DNA from: Actinomadura sp. J1-007
GTDB taxonomy: Bacteria; Actinomycetota; Actinomycetes; Streptosporangiales; Streptosporangiaceae
Direction of reading: 5' to 3'
DNA: 64,000 nt
Assembly: GCF_009793335.1 (NCBI RefSeq)
Contig: NZ_WING01000003.1
Span: forward strand, 62,001-126,000
Shown in pieces: positions 34,822 through 44,180 of this stretch. The number at the start of each line of letters is the position of its first letter. Within the stretch, counting starts at the first letter, position 1. The position numbers and the translations under genes were made by a program. The notes beneath the pieces are model-generated. The model saw nothing but the letters and a program-made list of their open reading frames with translations. It searched no databases and was not told where the DNA came from.

Positions 34822-35705
34822 ATGGCCAGAAACAACCGTGAGCTGGGGAACTTCCTGCGGAAAGCCCGCGGTCAAGTGGATCCCGAGCAGGCCGGCCTTC
34901 CGCCGGACAGCCGTCCACGGCGCGTTCCGGGCCTGCGCCGTGAAGAGGTCGCCCGCCTGGCCGGAGTATCGACCGACTATTACGCCCGGCTGGAGCAAGG
35001 ACGCCCGGTCTCCCCTTCACCCGGTGTCGTGGACGCGCTCTGCCGCGCCCTGGGCCTCGACGAGGCGGGGCGCGCTTACCTGCACACCCTCGTCGGAGTG
35101 ACGGACGCGCCGTCGCGGCGTCGCAACCGAAGCGTCCAGAGACTCCGCCCCGGTCTCCGCCAGTTCATCGACGCGCTCAACGGCGAACCGGTGCTGGTCC
35201 TCGGCCGCCGCAGCGACGTCCTGGGGGCAACCGGATGGCCAAGGCGCTGTTCACCGACTTCGACCAGATGCCCGTCCGCCACCGCAACTACGCGCGCTGG
35301 ATGTTCCTCAGCGAGGAACCCCAGTCCTTGTTCGTCGACTGGGAGGACCAGGCACGGGCCGCGGTGGAGAGCCTGCGTCTGGAGGCGGGACGGGACCCGG
35401 ACGATCAGGTCACGAACGAGCTCATCGCAGAGCTGCGCGAAAAGAGCGCCGAATTCGATCACTGGTGGGAGAAGCACCGGGTCCACCAGCGCACGCACGG
35501 CTCCAAACGCCTCCACCACACCCTGGTCGGTGAGCTGACGGTGCAGTACGAGACGTTGGTCCCGCCGGGAGACCCCGACACGACCCTCTTCGTCTACACC
35601 GCGGAGCCCGGCTCGTCGTCCAGGCAGGCACTCGACCTCCTGGCCATGTGGACCCTCACCGGCGCCGGAACACCCCAGCCCGGCTCAGCACAAGAACACG
35701 ACTGA
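34822..35705 (+). pseudogene. XRE/MmyB-type helix-turn-helix regulator, single frameshift
   Basis: The N-terminal HTH (ELGNFLRKARGQVDPEQAGL, RRVPGLRREEVARLAGVSTDYYARLEQGR) is typical of the MmyB-like regulators. At the GGGGG run near 35222-35226 the frame is lost. The ligand domain continues in the next frame with MAKALFTDFDQMPV, RHRNYARWMFL, EFDHWWEKHRV and a TTLFVYTAEPGS end. One extra G restores about 294 residues. It precedes an amidase gene in the same direction. Confidence 0.78.
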
Positions 35706-35743
35706 CATAGAACGGCTCGTCACGGAGGAAGGGCCTGGGACCG

Positions 35744-37120
35744 ATGGAGCCGAACGATCTCGTATGGCACGACGCGATCGGCCTCGCGAACCTGATCTCA
35801 GCGGGCACGGTGAGCGCCGTCGAGGTGGTGGCCGCCCATCTCGACCGGATCGAGGCGGTCGCAGACCGAGTGAACGCCTTCGTGACCGTTCTCGGTGAGC
35901 AGGCTCTGCACGCCGCGGCGCGACCGGCCCGCGGCCCGCTCAGCGGAGTCCCCTTCACGGTCAAGGACTCCTTCGACACCGCCGGGGCGCCCACCACCTG
36001 GGGGTCGAGGCTCTTCGCCGACCGGGTGCCCGAAACCGATGCCACCCCGGTGGCCCGCCTCCGGCAGGCCGGCGGCATCCTGCTGGCCAAGACGAACCTG
36101 CCGGAGATGTCCTACTGGACCGAGACGGACAACCGCCTGACCGGCAGGTCCCTGAACCCGTACGACCCGCAGCGCACTCCCGGGGGCTCCAGCGGCGGCG
36201 AGTCGGCGGCCATCGCGAGCGGCCTCTCGCCCCTCGGCATCGGGAGCGACGTCGCCATCTCCGTGCGCGGGCCCGCCGCCGACACAGGGATCGCCTCGAT
36301 CAAACCCACCCACGGCCGGGTGCCGATGACCGGCCACTTTCCCACCGTGCCGCGCCGCTGGTGGCACGCCGGCCCGATGGCCCGCAGCGTGCGCGACCTG
36401 CGCTTGGCGCTCTCCCTCATGGAAGGGCCCGACGGCAGCGACCCCTACGCCGTGGCGCTGCCCACCGCGGGCCGCACCCGCGCCAGGCATCGGCTGCGCA
36501 TCGGCTGGACCACCGCGGCGTTCGGCCCGGTCAGTCAACAGGTCGCCGCCACGGTCGCCGCGGCGGCCACGGCCCTGACCGAGCTCGGGCACGACGTCCG
36601 AGAGGCCGAGCTTCCATGGCTCGCCGAGCGAGACTGCACCCTGCTGTCGGCGACGCTGTTCCCCGCAGAGGTACGGCCCGCCCTGCGCACCGTCACCTCT
36701 GGCCGCGAGGCGGAGGTGCACCCGGTCATCGCGGCCACGCTGGAGTCCGCCGAGGTCCCGCTGGCCGACTACATCGCCGCCGAACACGAAGTGGAGCGAC
36801 TGCGCACGCGATTCGCCGCATGGTTCGCCGACCACGACGTCCTGCTGTGCCCCGTGACGCCCGTTCCCGCGCCGCCTCACGGCCGCAGCCGCCTCGACGT
36901 GGACGGTGTCTCCCTGCCGGCCCGCGCGGTGATGCGCGCGACCGTACCGTTCAACCTGACCGGCCTGCCCGCCGTCGCGCTCCCGTTCGGCGCCACGCAC
37001 GACGGCCTGCCTCTCGGCGTCCAGCTGGTCAGCCGATGGTGGGCCGAGTCCCTCCTCCTCGACCTCGCGGAACGCCTGGAGGAGGTCAGCCCCGTCCGTG
37101 GCCACCGACCCGCCTTCTGA
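35744..37120 (+). CDS. Amidase (amidase-signature family)
   Basis: 458 residues. The catalytic Ser-cisSer-Lys triad can be followed: the Lys in GVPFTVKDSFDT, the cis-Ser region TPGGSSGGESAAIASG, and the nucleophile Ser in GIGSDVAISVRGPAADTG (usually GGSIR, here AISVR). The C-terminus has NLTGLPAVALPFG. Family members hydrolyse aliphatic, aryl or acyl amides. GGAGGAAGGG lies upstream of ATG. Transcribed in the same direction as the preceding MmyB-type regulator and 38 bases from it, so co-regulation is plausible. Confidence 0.85.
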   Translation: MEPNDLVWHDAIGLANLISAGTVSAVEVVAAHLDRIEAVADRVNAFVTVLGEQALHAAARPARGPLSGVPFTVKDSFDTAGAPTTWGSRLFADRVPETDATPVARLRQAGGILLAKTNLPEMSYWTETDNRLTGRSLNPYDPQRTPGGSSGGESAAIASGLSPLGIGSDVAISVRGPAADTGIASIKPTHGRVPMTGHFPTVPRRWWHAGPMARSVRDLRLALSLMEGPDGSDPYAVALPTAGRTRARHRLRIGWTTAAFGPVSQQVAATVAAAATALTELGHDVREAELPWLAERDCTLLSATLFPAEVRPALRTVTSGREAEVHPVIAATLESAEVPLADYIAAEHEVERLRTRFAAWFADHDVLLCPVTPVPAPPHGRSRLDVDGVSLPARAVMRATVPFNLTGLPAVALPFGATHDGLPLGVQLVSRWWAESLLLDLAERLEEVSPVRGHRPAF

Positions 37121-37207
37121 GCCAGGGTCCACCGAGCCGACTCCAGTGGTCGTGTCAGGGCGACCGGCTGGAGGATGGGACCTGTCCCCTGGTCCCGCGC
37201 AGGCGCG

Positions 37208-38233
37208 TCAGTGCCGCTGTAGCTTCGCGAGCATCAGGGTCGGGTCGTTTCCGGCGAGGTTCGCGCCGTTGGTCACATAGACCCGGTTTCCTCGAACGAT
37301 GACAGCTGTGGTCCCCTGCATGCCGTCATCGGCGTCCAGCAGGGTCTCGCGGGCGCCGCCGGCGTCCACGCGCACGAACTCGCTGCTCTGGTTGATCGCG
37401 GCGAGGATCTCGTTGCCCCGGCCGGTGAAGTCGAAGTCGTCGATGCCCTCCAGCCCGGTGGCCCGGACCTCGGCACGGCCGGAACCACCGTCCTTGGTCA
37501 TCGGGATGCGGACGACGGTGCCGTGGTCGGAGTTGGACGCCCACACGGCGCCGTGGTGGATCTTCATGCCGTTGGCGCCGAAGAAGCCGGCGGGCGCCAG
37601 GGCCGGGTCCGCCGACCACACCGAGGCCCGGCCGCCGCTCAGCGGAGCCTGCCAGATGCGCCCGCCGGCGGAGTCGGTGACCAGGAAGCGGTGCCGCTCA
37701 CCGTCGATGACCAGTGCGTTGGGGAACGAGTCGGCGGGCAGCGGCACGACGAGCCGGGGCTCACCGGACCGGCTCAGCCGCCAGATCCCGGTCAGGCCGC
37801 CCTGCCCGGAGGAGTAGAGGAAGTACACGGCGCCGCTGCCCGACCGGGCTACCCCGGTGACATCCGGGGCCCCGACGATCGGGGTAGTGGTGCCGCCGCC
37901 CGGAGGCAGCGGCATGGTGGCGAGTACCCGGACGGCCCCGTCCCGCGCGACCCGTACCACCTGGCGGGCGGGGATCATGCCGATGACCACGCTGCCGCCG
38001 GGCTCCAGCGCGATGCTCTCGGCGACCTGGCCCGCCGCCCGATCGAAGTGGGCGAGGACGCGCACGTCGCACAGGCGGCTGCCGGCAGCGCGGTCGGGAC
38101 GGGCCGGGGCGGTGGCCGGGTCCGGGGCGGCGAGGGCCGCCGGGGCCGCGGCGAGCACGCCGAGCAGCGCGGCAAGGCCGAGCACGGCGGCGCGCCGCCG
38201 CAGCCCAGCGGGTCGCCCCGCTCCGGTGATCAC
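37208..38233 (-). CDS. Secreted beta-propeller protein (NHL/SMP-30-like)
   Basis: About 341 residues. An N-terminal signal peptide (RRRAAVLGLAALLGVLAAAPAALA) is followed by repeated blades such as DVTGVARSGSGAVYFLYSSGQGGLTGIWRLSRSG, RFLVTDSAGGRIWQAPLSGG and NGMKIHHGAVWASNSDHGTVVRIPM. The blades suggest a six-bladed propeller of the SMP-30/gluconolactonase or ScyD kind. GTG start near the signal peptide, nine bases after the stop of the methyltransferase gene. Ligand unknown. Confidence 0.7.
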   Translation of the reverse strand: MITGAGRPAGLRRRAAVLGLAALLGVLAAAPAALAAPDPATAPARPDRAAGSRLCDVRVLAHFDRAAGQVAESIALEPGGSVVIGMIPARQVVRVARDGAVRVLATMPLPPGGGTTTPIVGAPDVTGVARSGSGAVYFLYSSGQGGLTGIWRLSRSGEPRLVVPLPADSFPNALVIDGERHRFLVTDSAGGRIWQAPLSGGRASVWSADPALAPAGFFGANGMKIHHGAVWASNSDHGTVVRIPMTKDGGSGRAEVRATGLEGIDDFDFTGRGNEILAAINQSSEFVRVDAGGARETLLDADDGMQGTTAVIVRGNRVYVTNGANLAGNDPTLMLAKLQRH

Positions 38234-38241
38234 GACGGAGG

Positions 38242-39048
38242 TCAGGGTTTGCGGGCGACGACGCTGTAGTGGGCGACCTGTTCGGGCGTGCCCCAGGGGC
38301 TGTTGATCTCCATACGCCACCTGGACGTCGAGACGATGCCGGGCTCCAGGATTTCCAGGCCCTCCACGAGCCGTTCCATCTGACGGCGGTCGCGTGCGCA
38401 GATGGGGAGGCCGCCGTCCTGCATGAACCGGTCCATGGCGTCCAGGACCCGGCGGCCGTGGAAGTCGGCGGTGTCGTGGACCAGGACGAAGTGGCTGCCG
38501 GGCGCGAGCGGCGCCAGGAGCCGCCGGACGATGGAGGTCGCTTCGTCGTCATCCACGATGTGCTGGAGGACGCCGATCAGCATGACGGCGACCGGTTCGG
38601 ACAGGTCCAGCGTGCCGCGCGCGGCATGGAGCACGTTCTCGGGTTCGCGCAGGTCGGCGTCGACGTAGGCGGTACGCCCCTGCGGGGCGCTGGTGAGCAG
38701 CGCGCGGGCGTGCGCGAGGACGAGCGGGTCGTTGTCGACGTACACGATCTTCGCGTCGGGAGCGACGCGCTGCGCGACCTGGTGGGTGTTGTCCATCGTC
38801 GGAAGGCCGGTGCCGATATCGAGGAACTGGCGGACACCGGCGTCCCGCGCGAGGAATCGGACGGCACGGCCGATGAACGCCCGGTCCTGGCGTGCCAGCG
38901 CGACGATGTCGGGGTGGATGCGGGCGATGGCTTCGCCGACTTCGCGGTCCACCGGGTAGTGGTCTTTCCCGCCCAGCCAGTAGTTGGTGATGCGGGCCGA
39001 GCTCGGCACGGTCGTGTCGATCGCTGGCGGGTCGGCGCTGTCGGCCAT
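38242..39048 (-). CDS. SAM-dependent methyltransferase (Methyltransf_19/DUF574)
   Basis: 268 residues. The N-terminal signature PSSARITNYWLGGKDHYPVDRE and the SAM motif QFLDIGTGLPTMDNTHQVAQ with VYVDNDPLVLAHARALL are diagnostic of the DUF574 family, which is abundant in actinomycetes and of unknown substrate. GGAG lies seven bases before ATG. Followed immediately by the propeller gene in the same direction, probably one operon. Confidence 0.88.
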   Translation of the reverse strand: MADSADPPAIDTTVPSSARITNYWLGGKDHYPVDREVGEAIARIHPDIVALARQDRAFIGRAVRFLARDAGVRQFLDIGTGLPTMDNTHQVAQRVAPDAKIVYVDNDPLVLAHARALLTSAPQGRTAYVDADLREPENVLHAARGTLDLSEPVAVMLIGVLQHIVDDDEATSIVRRLLAPLAPGSHFVLVHDTADFHGRRVLDAMDRFMQDGGLPICARDRRQMERLVEGLEILEPGIVSTSRWRMEINSPWGTPEQVAHYSVVARKP

Positions 39049-39208
39049 GGGGGCGCTCCGATCCGGGCGGCTGGGTTCCCGATCTCCATCCTGTCCGCGC
39101 TGGCCGTTTCCGTGCGGCCGACGACCCCGATGGCCGACGTCGGCCGGTCCTGCACGTTCACAGGGGGGTATGTGGGCGGATTCCACCCAGAACGGAGCGC
39201 CGATCCGG

Positions 39209-39223
39209 CGAACGCGTTCGTTA
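39209..39223. promoter_or_regulatory. TetR operator copy 1 (CGAACGCGTTCG)
   Basis: The 12-bp perfect palindrome CGAACGCGTTCG is followed by TTA and lies 15 bases before the tetR start. The same sequence recurs before the monooxygenase operon. The short distance suggests a leaderless or near-leaderless tetR transcript blocked by its own product. Confidence 0.7.
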
Positions 39224-39234
39224 CGATCGTCGTC

Positions 39235-39927
39235 ATGAGTGCGAGGAGAGAGCCGATCAGCCGCCGGGACCGTCCGGCGAAGCCCGCCCTGTCCCGCAGG
39301 TGGATCATCGAGACCGCGGTCCGGGTCATGCGGTCGGAGGGGCTGGAGAAGGTGACGATGCGCCGCCTGGCCCAGGAACTGGACACCGGCCCGGCGTCGC
39401 TGTACGTCTATGTCGCCAACACCGCCGAGGTGCACGCGGCGGTCCTGGACGCCCTGCTCGGCGAGGTCGACCTGACGGGCCGGGACGGCGGCGAGGGCTG
39501 GCGTGAGCGGCTCCGCGCGGTGATGCGGTCCTACACCCTGGTGCTGCTGGAGCATCCGCAGCTCGCACGGTCCGCACTGGTCGCCCGGCCGAGCGGGGAG
39601 AACTACCTGCGCCTGGTGAACCGCATCCTCGACCTGCTGTCGCGCAGCGGCGCCACGCCCGAGCAGGTCGCCTGGGGCGTGGACAAGCTGCTCCAGGACG
39701 CCACGGCCACCGCCGCCGAGCAGTCGACGCGGGACCGTGACCCGGCCGCCGAGGACGACTGGAGCGCCGCCGTACACGCGTTGGACGCCGCCGCGGACAC
39801 GCACCCGGCGATCGCCGCGCACATGCCCGCCCTGGTCGGCGGCTCCCCGGAGGAGCGGCTTCGCTGGAGCTTCGACGTCCTGGTCAACGGGATCGTGGGA
39901 ACGCCCGTCCCCGGCGCGCAGGGCTGA
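39235..39927 (+). CDS. TetR family regulator of the TetX-like operon
   Basis: 230 residues. DNA-binding domain RRWIIETAVRVMRSEGLEKVTMRRLAQELDTGPASLYVYVANTAEVH. The ligand domain resembles the tetracycline-repressor C-terminal type (TetR_C_1-like; ARSALVARPSGENYLRLVNRIL, SFDVLVNGIVGT). Upstream lies a CGAACGCGTTCG palindrome also found twice before the flavin monooxygenase gene 230 bases downstream, so it represses itself and that operon. No ribosome site visible. Confidence 0.88.
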   Translation: MSARREPISRRDRPAKPALSRRWIIETAVRVMRSEGLEKVTMRRLAQELDTGPASLYVYVANTAEVHAAVLDALLGEVDLTGRDGGEGWRERLRAVMRSYTLVLLEHPQLARSALVARPSGENYLRLVNRILDLLSRSGATPEQVAWGVDKLLQDATATAAEQSTRDRDPAAEDDWSAAVHALDAAADTHPAIAAHMPALVGGSPEERLRWSFDVLVNGIVGTPVPGAQG

Positions 39928-39978
39928 GGTCCGGGCCGGCTGCCCGTCCGCTGCCACCGGGTGCGGGACGCGCCGAAG

Positions 39979-40020
39979 CGAACACGTTCGTTGGGAATTT
40001 GTTCGGCACGAACGCGTTCG
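39979..40020. promoter_or_regulatory. TetR operator copies 2 and 3 before the TetX-like operon
   Basis: CGAACACGTTCG (39979-39990) and CGAACGCGTTCG (40009-40020) are centred 30 bp apart, about three helical turns. The second is identical to the site before tetR, including the following TTA, and abuts TTATGGT, a plausible -10 region. The arrangement is a two-operator repressor-controlled promoter. Confidence 0.75.
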
Positions 40021-40160
40021 TTATGGTGAGGGTGACGTACGCACCCGGCCGACCGTTCCGGTGCGTCCGGTCCGTGCGCACAGATCCTCGCCGTTCCGCG
40101 CGGTCCCGGCGCCATTTCCGCCGGTGCCCGCAGACCGTTCCCGTCCCATCGGAGGCAATC

Positions 40161-41315
40161 ATGAGCACCCATCACGTCCCGATCGCGATCATCGGAGCCG
40201 GGCTCGGCGGCCTGACCGCCGCCCGCGTCCTGCACGTCCACGGCATCGAGTCGGCGATCTTCGAGCTGGAGGACTCGCCGGCCGCCCGGACCCAGGGCGG
40301 AATGCTCGACATCCACGAGGAGAACGGGCAGCAGGCGCTGCACGCCGCCCGCCTCCACGACGGGTTCCGCAAGATCATCCATGCGGGCGGGCAGGCGATG
40401 CGCCTGCTCAGCCCCGACGCCACCGTGCTCGTCGACGAGCCGGACGACGATGCCCGAGGCCGCCCGGAGGTGGACCGGGGCGACCTGCGCGACCTGCTGC
40501 TCGGCTCGCTGCCCGCCGGCACCGTCCACTGGGGTCGGCGGGTCGCCCGCGCGCGGGCGCTCGGCGACGGCCGCCACGAGGTGGAGTTCGCCGACGGCGC
40601 GACCATCACCACCGACCTGCTGATCGGCGCGGACGGCGCCTGGTCCCGCGTCCGGCCGCTGGTCTCCGACGCCCGGCCCGCCTACACCGGCGTCTCCTTC
40701 GCCGAGACCGACCTGTTCGAGGCCGACGCCCGCCACCCGCGCAGCGCGGCGGTCGTCGGCGGCGGGTTCTTCATGGCCCTGGGCGACGAACGCGGCATCC
40801 TCGCGCACCGGGAGAGCGACGACAGCCTGCACGCCTACGCCGCGCTCAAGGTCGGCGAAGGCTGGCTGGACACGGTCGACTTCACCGACCCGGCCGCCGC
40901 CAAGGCCGCCATCCTCGCCCGTTTCGACGGCTGGTCCGAGGACCTGCGAGGTCTGATCGCCGACGCCGACACCATCGGCCCGCGCCGGATCCACGCCCTG
41001 CCCGTCGGGCACCGCTGGGACCGGGTGCCGGGCGTGACGCTGCTCGGCGACGCGGCGCACCTGATGTCCCCGTTCGCGGGAGAGGGCGCCAACCTGGCCA
41101 TGCTCGACGGCGCCGAACTCGCCCTGGCCGTCGCCGCGCAGCCCGGCGACACCGAGGCCGCCCTGACCGCGTACGAGAAGACGCTCTTCCCGCGCAGCGC
41201 CGAGGTCGCCCTGGAGTCCGCCACCAGCCTGGACACGATGTTCGGCGAGCGAGCCATGCAGGACATGGTCGCCTTCTTCGCCTCGCACTCCGAGCCCGAC
41301 ACGGACCCGTCCTGA
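40161..41315 (+). CDS. TetX-like FAD-dependent monooxygenase
   Basis: 384 residues. FAD motif AIIGAGLGGLTAARVL, then TQGGMLDIHEENGQQALHAA, RPEVDRGDLRDLLLGSL, LIGADGAWSRVRPLVSD (DG motif) and LLGDAAHLMSPFAGEGANLA (GD motif). Each matches the corresponding segment of TetX (GGTLDLHKGSGQEAM, NPEINRNDL, GDAAHLMPPFAGQG), so tetracycline-like or other polyketide oxidation is possible. GGAGG lies seven bases before ATG. First gene of an operon with an alpha/beta hydrolase and an FMN reductase, controlled by the upstream TetR. Confidence 0.85.
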   Translation: MSTHHVPIAIIGAGLGGLTAARVLHVHGIESAIFELEDSPAARTQGGMLDIHEENGQQALHAARLHDGFRKIIHAGGQAMRLLSPDATVLVDEPDDDARGRPEVDRGDLRDLLLGSLPAGTVHWGRRVARARALGDGRHEVEFADGATITTDLLIGADGAWSRVRPLVSDARPAYTGVSFAETDLFEADARHPRSAAVVGGGFFMALGDERGILAHRESDDSLHAYAALKVGEGWLDTVDFTDPAAAKAAILARFDGWSEDLRGLIADADTIGPRRIHALPVGHRWDRVPGVTLLGDAAHLMSPFAGEGANLAMLDGAELALAVAAQPGDTEAALTAYEKTLFPRSAEVALESATSLDTMFGERAMQDMVAFFASHSEPDTDPS

Positions 41316-41332
41316 CAAAGGAGTTGATGACG

Positions 41333-42067
41333 ATGCCCGCTCCCCGTTCCGTCCCCGTGCGGCCCGGCCTCGACCTCGACGTGCGCGAGGCCGGCCGCGG
41401 CAGCCCGGTCCTGCTGCTGCACGGCGGCCCCGGCCCCGCCGGCGTCGCGCCCCTGGCGGACCACCTCGCGGCGACGCACACCGTCGTGGCGCCCACCCAT
41501 CCGGGCTGGGACGGCACCGCGCGGCCCGACGACCTGGACTCCGTGCCCGGTCTCGCCGCCGCCTACCTGGACCTGCTCGACCACCTCGACCTCACCGGCG
41601 TGACGGTGATCGGCACGTCCTTCGGCGGCTGGGTCGCCACCCAGACCGCCCTGGACGACCGGCAGGGCCGGATCTCCCGGCTCGTCCTCATGGACGCCAT
41701 CGGCCCCGCCGTGCCCGGGCACCCGGTCACCGCGCCCACCGGGCCACCGCCAGGAGCCCCCGCCCCTGCGGAGGCCCCGGGGCGCGGGCCGTCCCCCGCG
41801 TCGATGGCGGCCCTGCGCACCTACGCCGGTCCGGACCTGGCCGACCCCGACCTGCTGCCCCGCCTCGCCGCCGTCACCCATCCGGTGCTGGTGATCTGGG
41901 GCGGGAACGACACCGTCGCCACCCCCGAGTACGGCCGCGCGTACGCCGCCGCGTTCCCGCACTCGCGGTTCCACCTCATCCCCGGCGCGGGACACCTCCC
42001 CCTCCGTGAGGAGCCGGAGGCGGTCTTCGCCGCCCTCGACACCTTCCTCGCGTCCACCGACCGCTGA
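41333..42067 (+). CDS. Alpha/beta-fold hydrolase
   Basis: About 244 residues. LLLHGGPGPAG (oxyanion region), the nucleophile elbow VIGTSFGGWVATQTAL, an acidic residue in PVLVIWGGNDTVAT and a catalytic His in IPGAGHLPLREEPEAVF complete the triad. A Pro/Ala-rich cap segment (GPPPGAPAPAEAPGRG) is inserted after strand 6. AAAGGAG lies nine bases before the ATG chosen; another ATG two codons upstream is too close to it. Second gene of the TetX-like operon; may hydrolyse the oxidised product. Confidence 0.85.
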   Translation: MPAPRSVPVRPGLDLDVREAGRGSPVLLLHGGPGPAGVAPLADHLAATHTVVAPTHPGWDGTARPDDLDSVPGLAAAYLDLLDHLDLTGVTVIGTSFGGWVATQTALDDRQGRISRLVLMDAIGPAVPGHPVTAPTGPPPGAPAPAEAPGRGPSPASMAALRTYAGPDLADPDLLPRLAAVTHPVLVIWGGNDTVATPEYGRAYAAAFPHSRFHLIPGAGHLPLREEPEAVFAALDTFLASTDR

Positions 42068-42107
42068 CGACCCGTCCGACGGTCCCCCTCAAGCCATCGG
42101 AGGCATC

Positions 42108-42689
42108 ATGACGAAGATCGGCATCATTCTCGGCAGCACCCGCACCGGACGAGCCGGCGAACGCGTCGCGCACTGGGTTCTGGAGCAGGCACGACAGCGC
42201 GGCGACGCGGACTACGAACTGATCGACCTCGCCGAGGTCGACCTGCCACAGATCGACGAACCGTTCCCGCCCGCCATGGGCCGCTACACCCACCCCTACA
42301 CCCAGCAATGGGCCCGGACCGTCGCCGCCTACGACGGCTATGTGATCATCACCCCCGAGTACAACCGCTCCTTCCCCGGCGTGCTGAAGAACGCCCTCGA
42401 CCGCGTCTACGCCGAATGGAACAACAAGGCCGTCGGTCTGGTCTCCTACGGCATGGACGGCGGAGTGCGCGCCGTCGAGGCCCTGCGTCCGGTCCTGGGC
42501 GCCCTGCAACTCGCCGACGTCGCCCCACAGGTCACCCTGAACATGCGCACCGACTTCGCCGACTTCGGCGCCAAGTTCACCCCCGGCGAGCACCAGGGCC
42601 CCGCCCTTGCGGCGATGCTCGACCAGCTCCTGCCATGGAGCAACGCCCTCGCCCAGACCCGAGCCAGCGCAACCCCAAGCCCCTCCTGA
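42108..42689 (+). CDS. NADPH-dependent FMN reductase family protein
   Basis: 193 residues of the flavodoxin-like reductase family: GIILGSTRTGRAGERVAHWV (phosphate loop GSTRxxR), ITPEYNRSFPGVLKNALDRVY and VGLVSYGMDGGVRAVEAL. It reduces FMN or quinones with NADPH. The leader CATCGGAGGCATCATGA closely repeats the leader of the monooxygenase gene, suggesting matched translation. Third gene of the operon; may supply reduced flavin or recycle quinones. Confidence 0.88.
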   Translation: MTKIGIILGSTRTGRAGERVAHWVLEQARQRGDADYELIDLAEVDLPQIDEPFPPAMGRYTHPYTQQWARTVAAYDGYVIITPEYNRSFPGVLKNALDRVYAEWNNKAVGLVSYGMDGGVRAVEALRPVLGALQLADVAPQVTLNMRTDFADFGAKFTPGEHQGPALAAMLDQLLPWSNALAQTRASATPSPS

Positions 42690-42887
42690 AACCCCTCACC
42701 CGCGTCGGCAGGCCAAGCCCCCCGACACCGCCCTTGATAACGCTCCGCAGTGTTGACCAGGCCGGCCGGCTTGTCCTTGGATCGAGGTCACCCGCAATCC
42801 CCAGGACCGCCCATCCCGGCGCCGATCACCCCACGACCAACCGTCAGGCCGTGCTCCCTTTCTGATGCCTTCCAGCCGCCCCCCCCG

Positions 42888-44180
42888 TCAGCGCGGATCG
42901 CTGTTTCGGTTGTGGATCGGGTCAGTCCGGGTGTTGTCGCGGTCCGGGTGTGGGGCGGTGGGGGCCGGTGAACTGGCGAACAGGTGGGCTGCGCTATGGG
43001 CGTCGTTGGTCTGGTTGAGCCACTGCTGGAGGACGTTGGCTAGGACTTGTTCACCGCTGTGGGCGAGTTCGGCGTTGCGGTCGGCCTGGGAGCGGCGGAC
43101 CCAATAGCGCAGTGTGGTCTGGGGGCTCTTGTGGTTGGCGAAGACCATCACCTGGGCGAGTCCGGCCATGACTCCTTGTTCGCCGGATTGCTGGTAGAGG
43201 GCGTCCAGCATGTGGGTGATGCGGGAGGCGCGCCAGACATGCGGGGTCAGGTCGCGGCCGTCCACCCCGTCGGCGGTGGCGTGGCCGTTCAGCACGCCGG
43301 CGGCGCGGCCGAGGCTCTTGCTGATCCACAGGGCTCCGTGCCGGTCCAGCCGTCCGCCCTGGCTGTTGCGCAGCAGTGGGCCCTCGGTACGGCCGTCCAG
43401 ATAGAGTTCGAGCAGGTCGGCGAGGAAGTGCGGGATCTCCAGGTCGCGGACCTCACCGCCCTTGCGGCGCACTCGCAGGAACGTGCGGCGGCCCTGGATG
43501 CGCAGATCGTTCGCATCGGCCCGGCAGATCTCGGTGACCCGTCCAGCCAGCACGTACAGCAGAACGATCAGGACCAGGTCGGCCAGCCGGCTCGCCTGGG
43601 CGGCGACCTTGGCGACCTCTTCCTTCTCCAGGATCGGGGTGGCTGTGGAGGCGTCGGCCTGGTCGATCCGGGGGCGTACGTCCTCGGTGACCGGGTTGCG
43701 CGGCGGCGGGTCCAGCACTCCGGCGGCGTAGCTGTACAGGCTGGACAGCGTGGCGACGTACCGGTTGATGGTGCGCGGCGCGATGCCGCGTTCGCTCATC
43801 CGCAGCCGCCACATCTCCAGGTGCGCGGTTGTCAATTGCCCGAACGCCCACTGCTGGTGGCCCAGTTCGCGGGCCAGCGGTGCCCACACCGCCAGCAGGT
43901 CGTCGCAGTAGCCGCGGCGGGTGGCGGTGGAACCGCGATGCGCCGAGGCCAGCCACCGGATCACCACCTGAAGGGTGTCCGGCTCGACCGCTTCGGCCAG
44001 CAGTTCCAGGCGGCGTCGGTAGCGGCGGGTCTTCGGGCCGTTCGGGGACGGCACCCAGCCGACGAAGCGGTCGCCGAGGTCGGCATCCAAGGTGCTGAGC
44101 GCATCGTGCAGCAGCGGCGGGATCTCGCGGGCCAGTTCGCCGTTCCCGCTCCCAGCGGCGAGGAGCCGTCCGGTCAGCAT
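42888..44180 (-). CDS. Tyrosine recombinase/integrase (TnpS-like candidate)
   Basis: 430 residues. The core-binding domain (residues 90-170, HLEMWRLRMSERGIAPRTINRYVATLSSLY) precedes a catalytic domain with the first Arg in YVLAGRVTEICRADANDL, the HxxR box LTPHVWRASRITHML, the His in FANHKSPQTTLRYWVRR and Tyr in LRYW. All catalytic residues are present. Its ATG lies one base upstream of the TGA of the preceding small gene (ATGCTGA), so the two are coupled. It is divergent from a coiled-coil protein, an arrangement like TnpS/TnpT in Tn4651. A conventional ICE or phage integrase is the alternative; no tRNA att site is seen. Confidence 0.85.
   Translation of the reverse strand: MLTGRLLAAGSGNGELAREIPPLLHDALSTLDADLGDRFVGWVPSPNGPKTRRYRRRLELLAEAVEPDTLQVVIRWLASAHRGSTATRRGYCDDLLAVWAPLARELGHQQWAFGQLTTAHLEMWRLRMSERGIAPRTINRYVATLSSLYSYAAGVLDPPPRNPVTEDVRPRIDQADASTATPILEKEEVAKVAAQASRLADLVLIVLLYVLAGRVTEICRADANDLRIQGRRTFLRVRRKGGEVRDLEIPHFLADLLELYLDGRTEGPLLRNSQGGRLDRHGALWISKSLGRAAGVLNGHATADGVDGRDLTPHVWRASRITHMLDALYQQSGEQGVMAGLAQVMVFANHKSPQTTLRYWVRRSQADRNAELAHSGEQVLANVLQQWLNQTNDAHSAAHLFASSPAPTAPHPDRDNTRTDPIHNRNSDPR

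Noticed and set aside
42690..42887. tRNA or att site beside the tyrosine recombinase
   Set aside because: No cloverleaf or CCA-type tRNA end, and no direct repeat of this stretch was noticed on the far side of the module.
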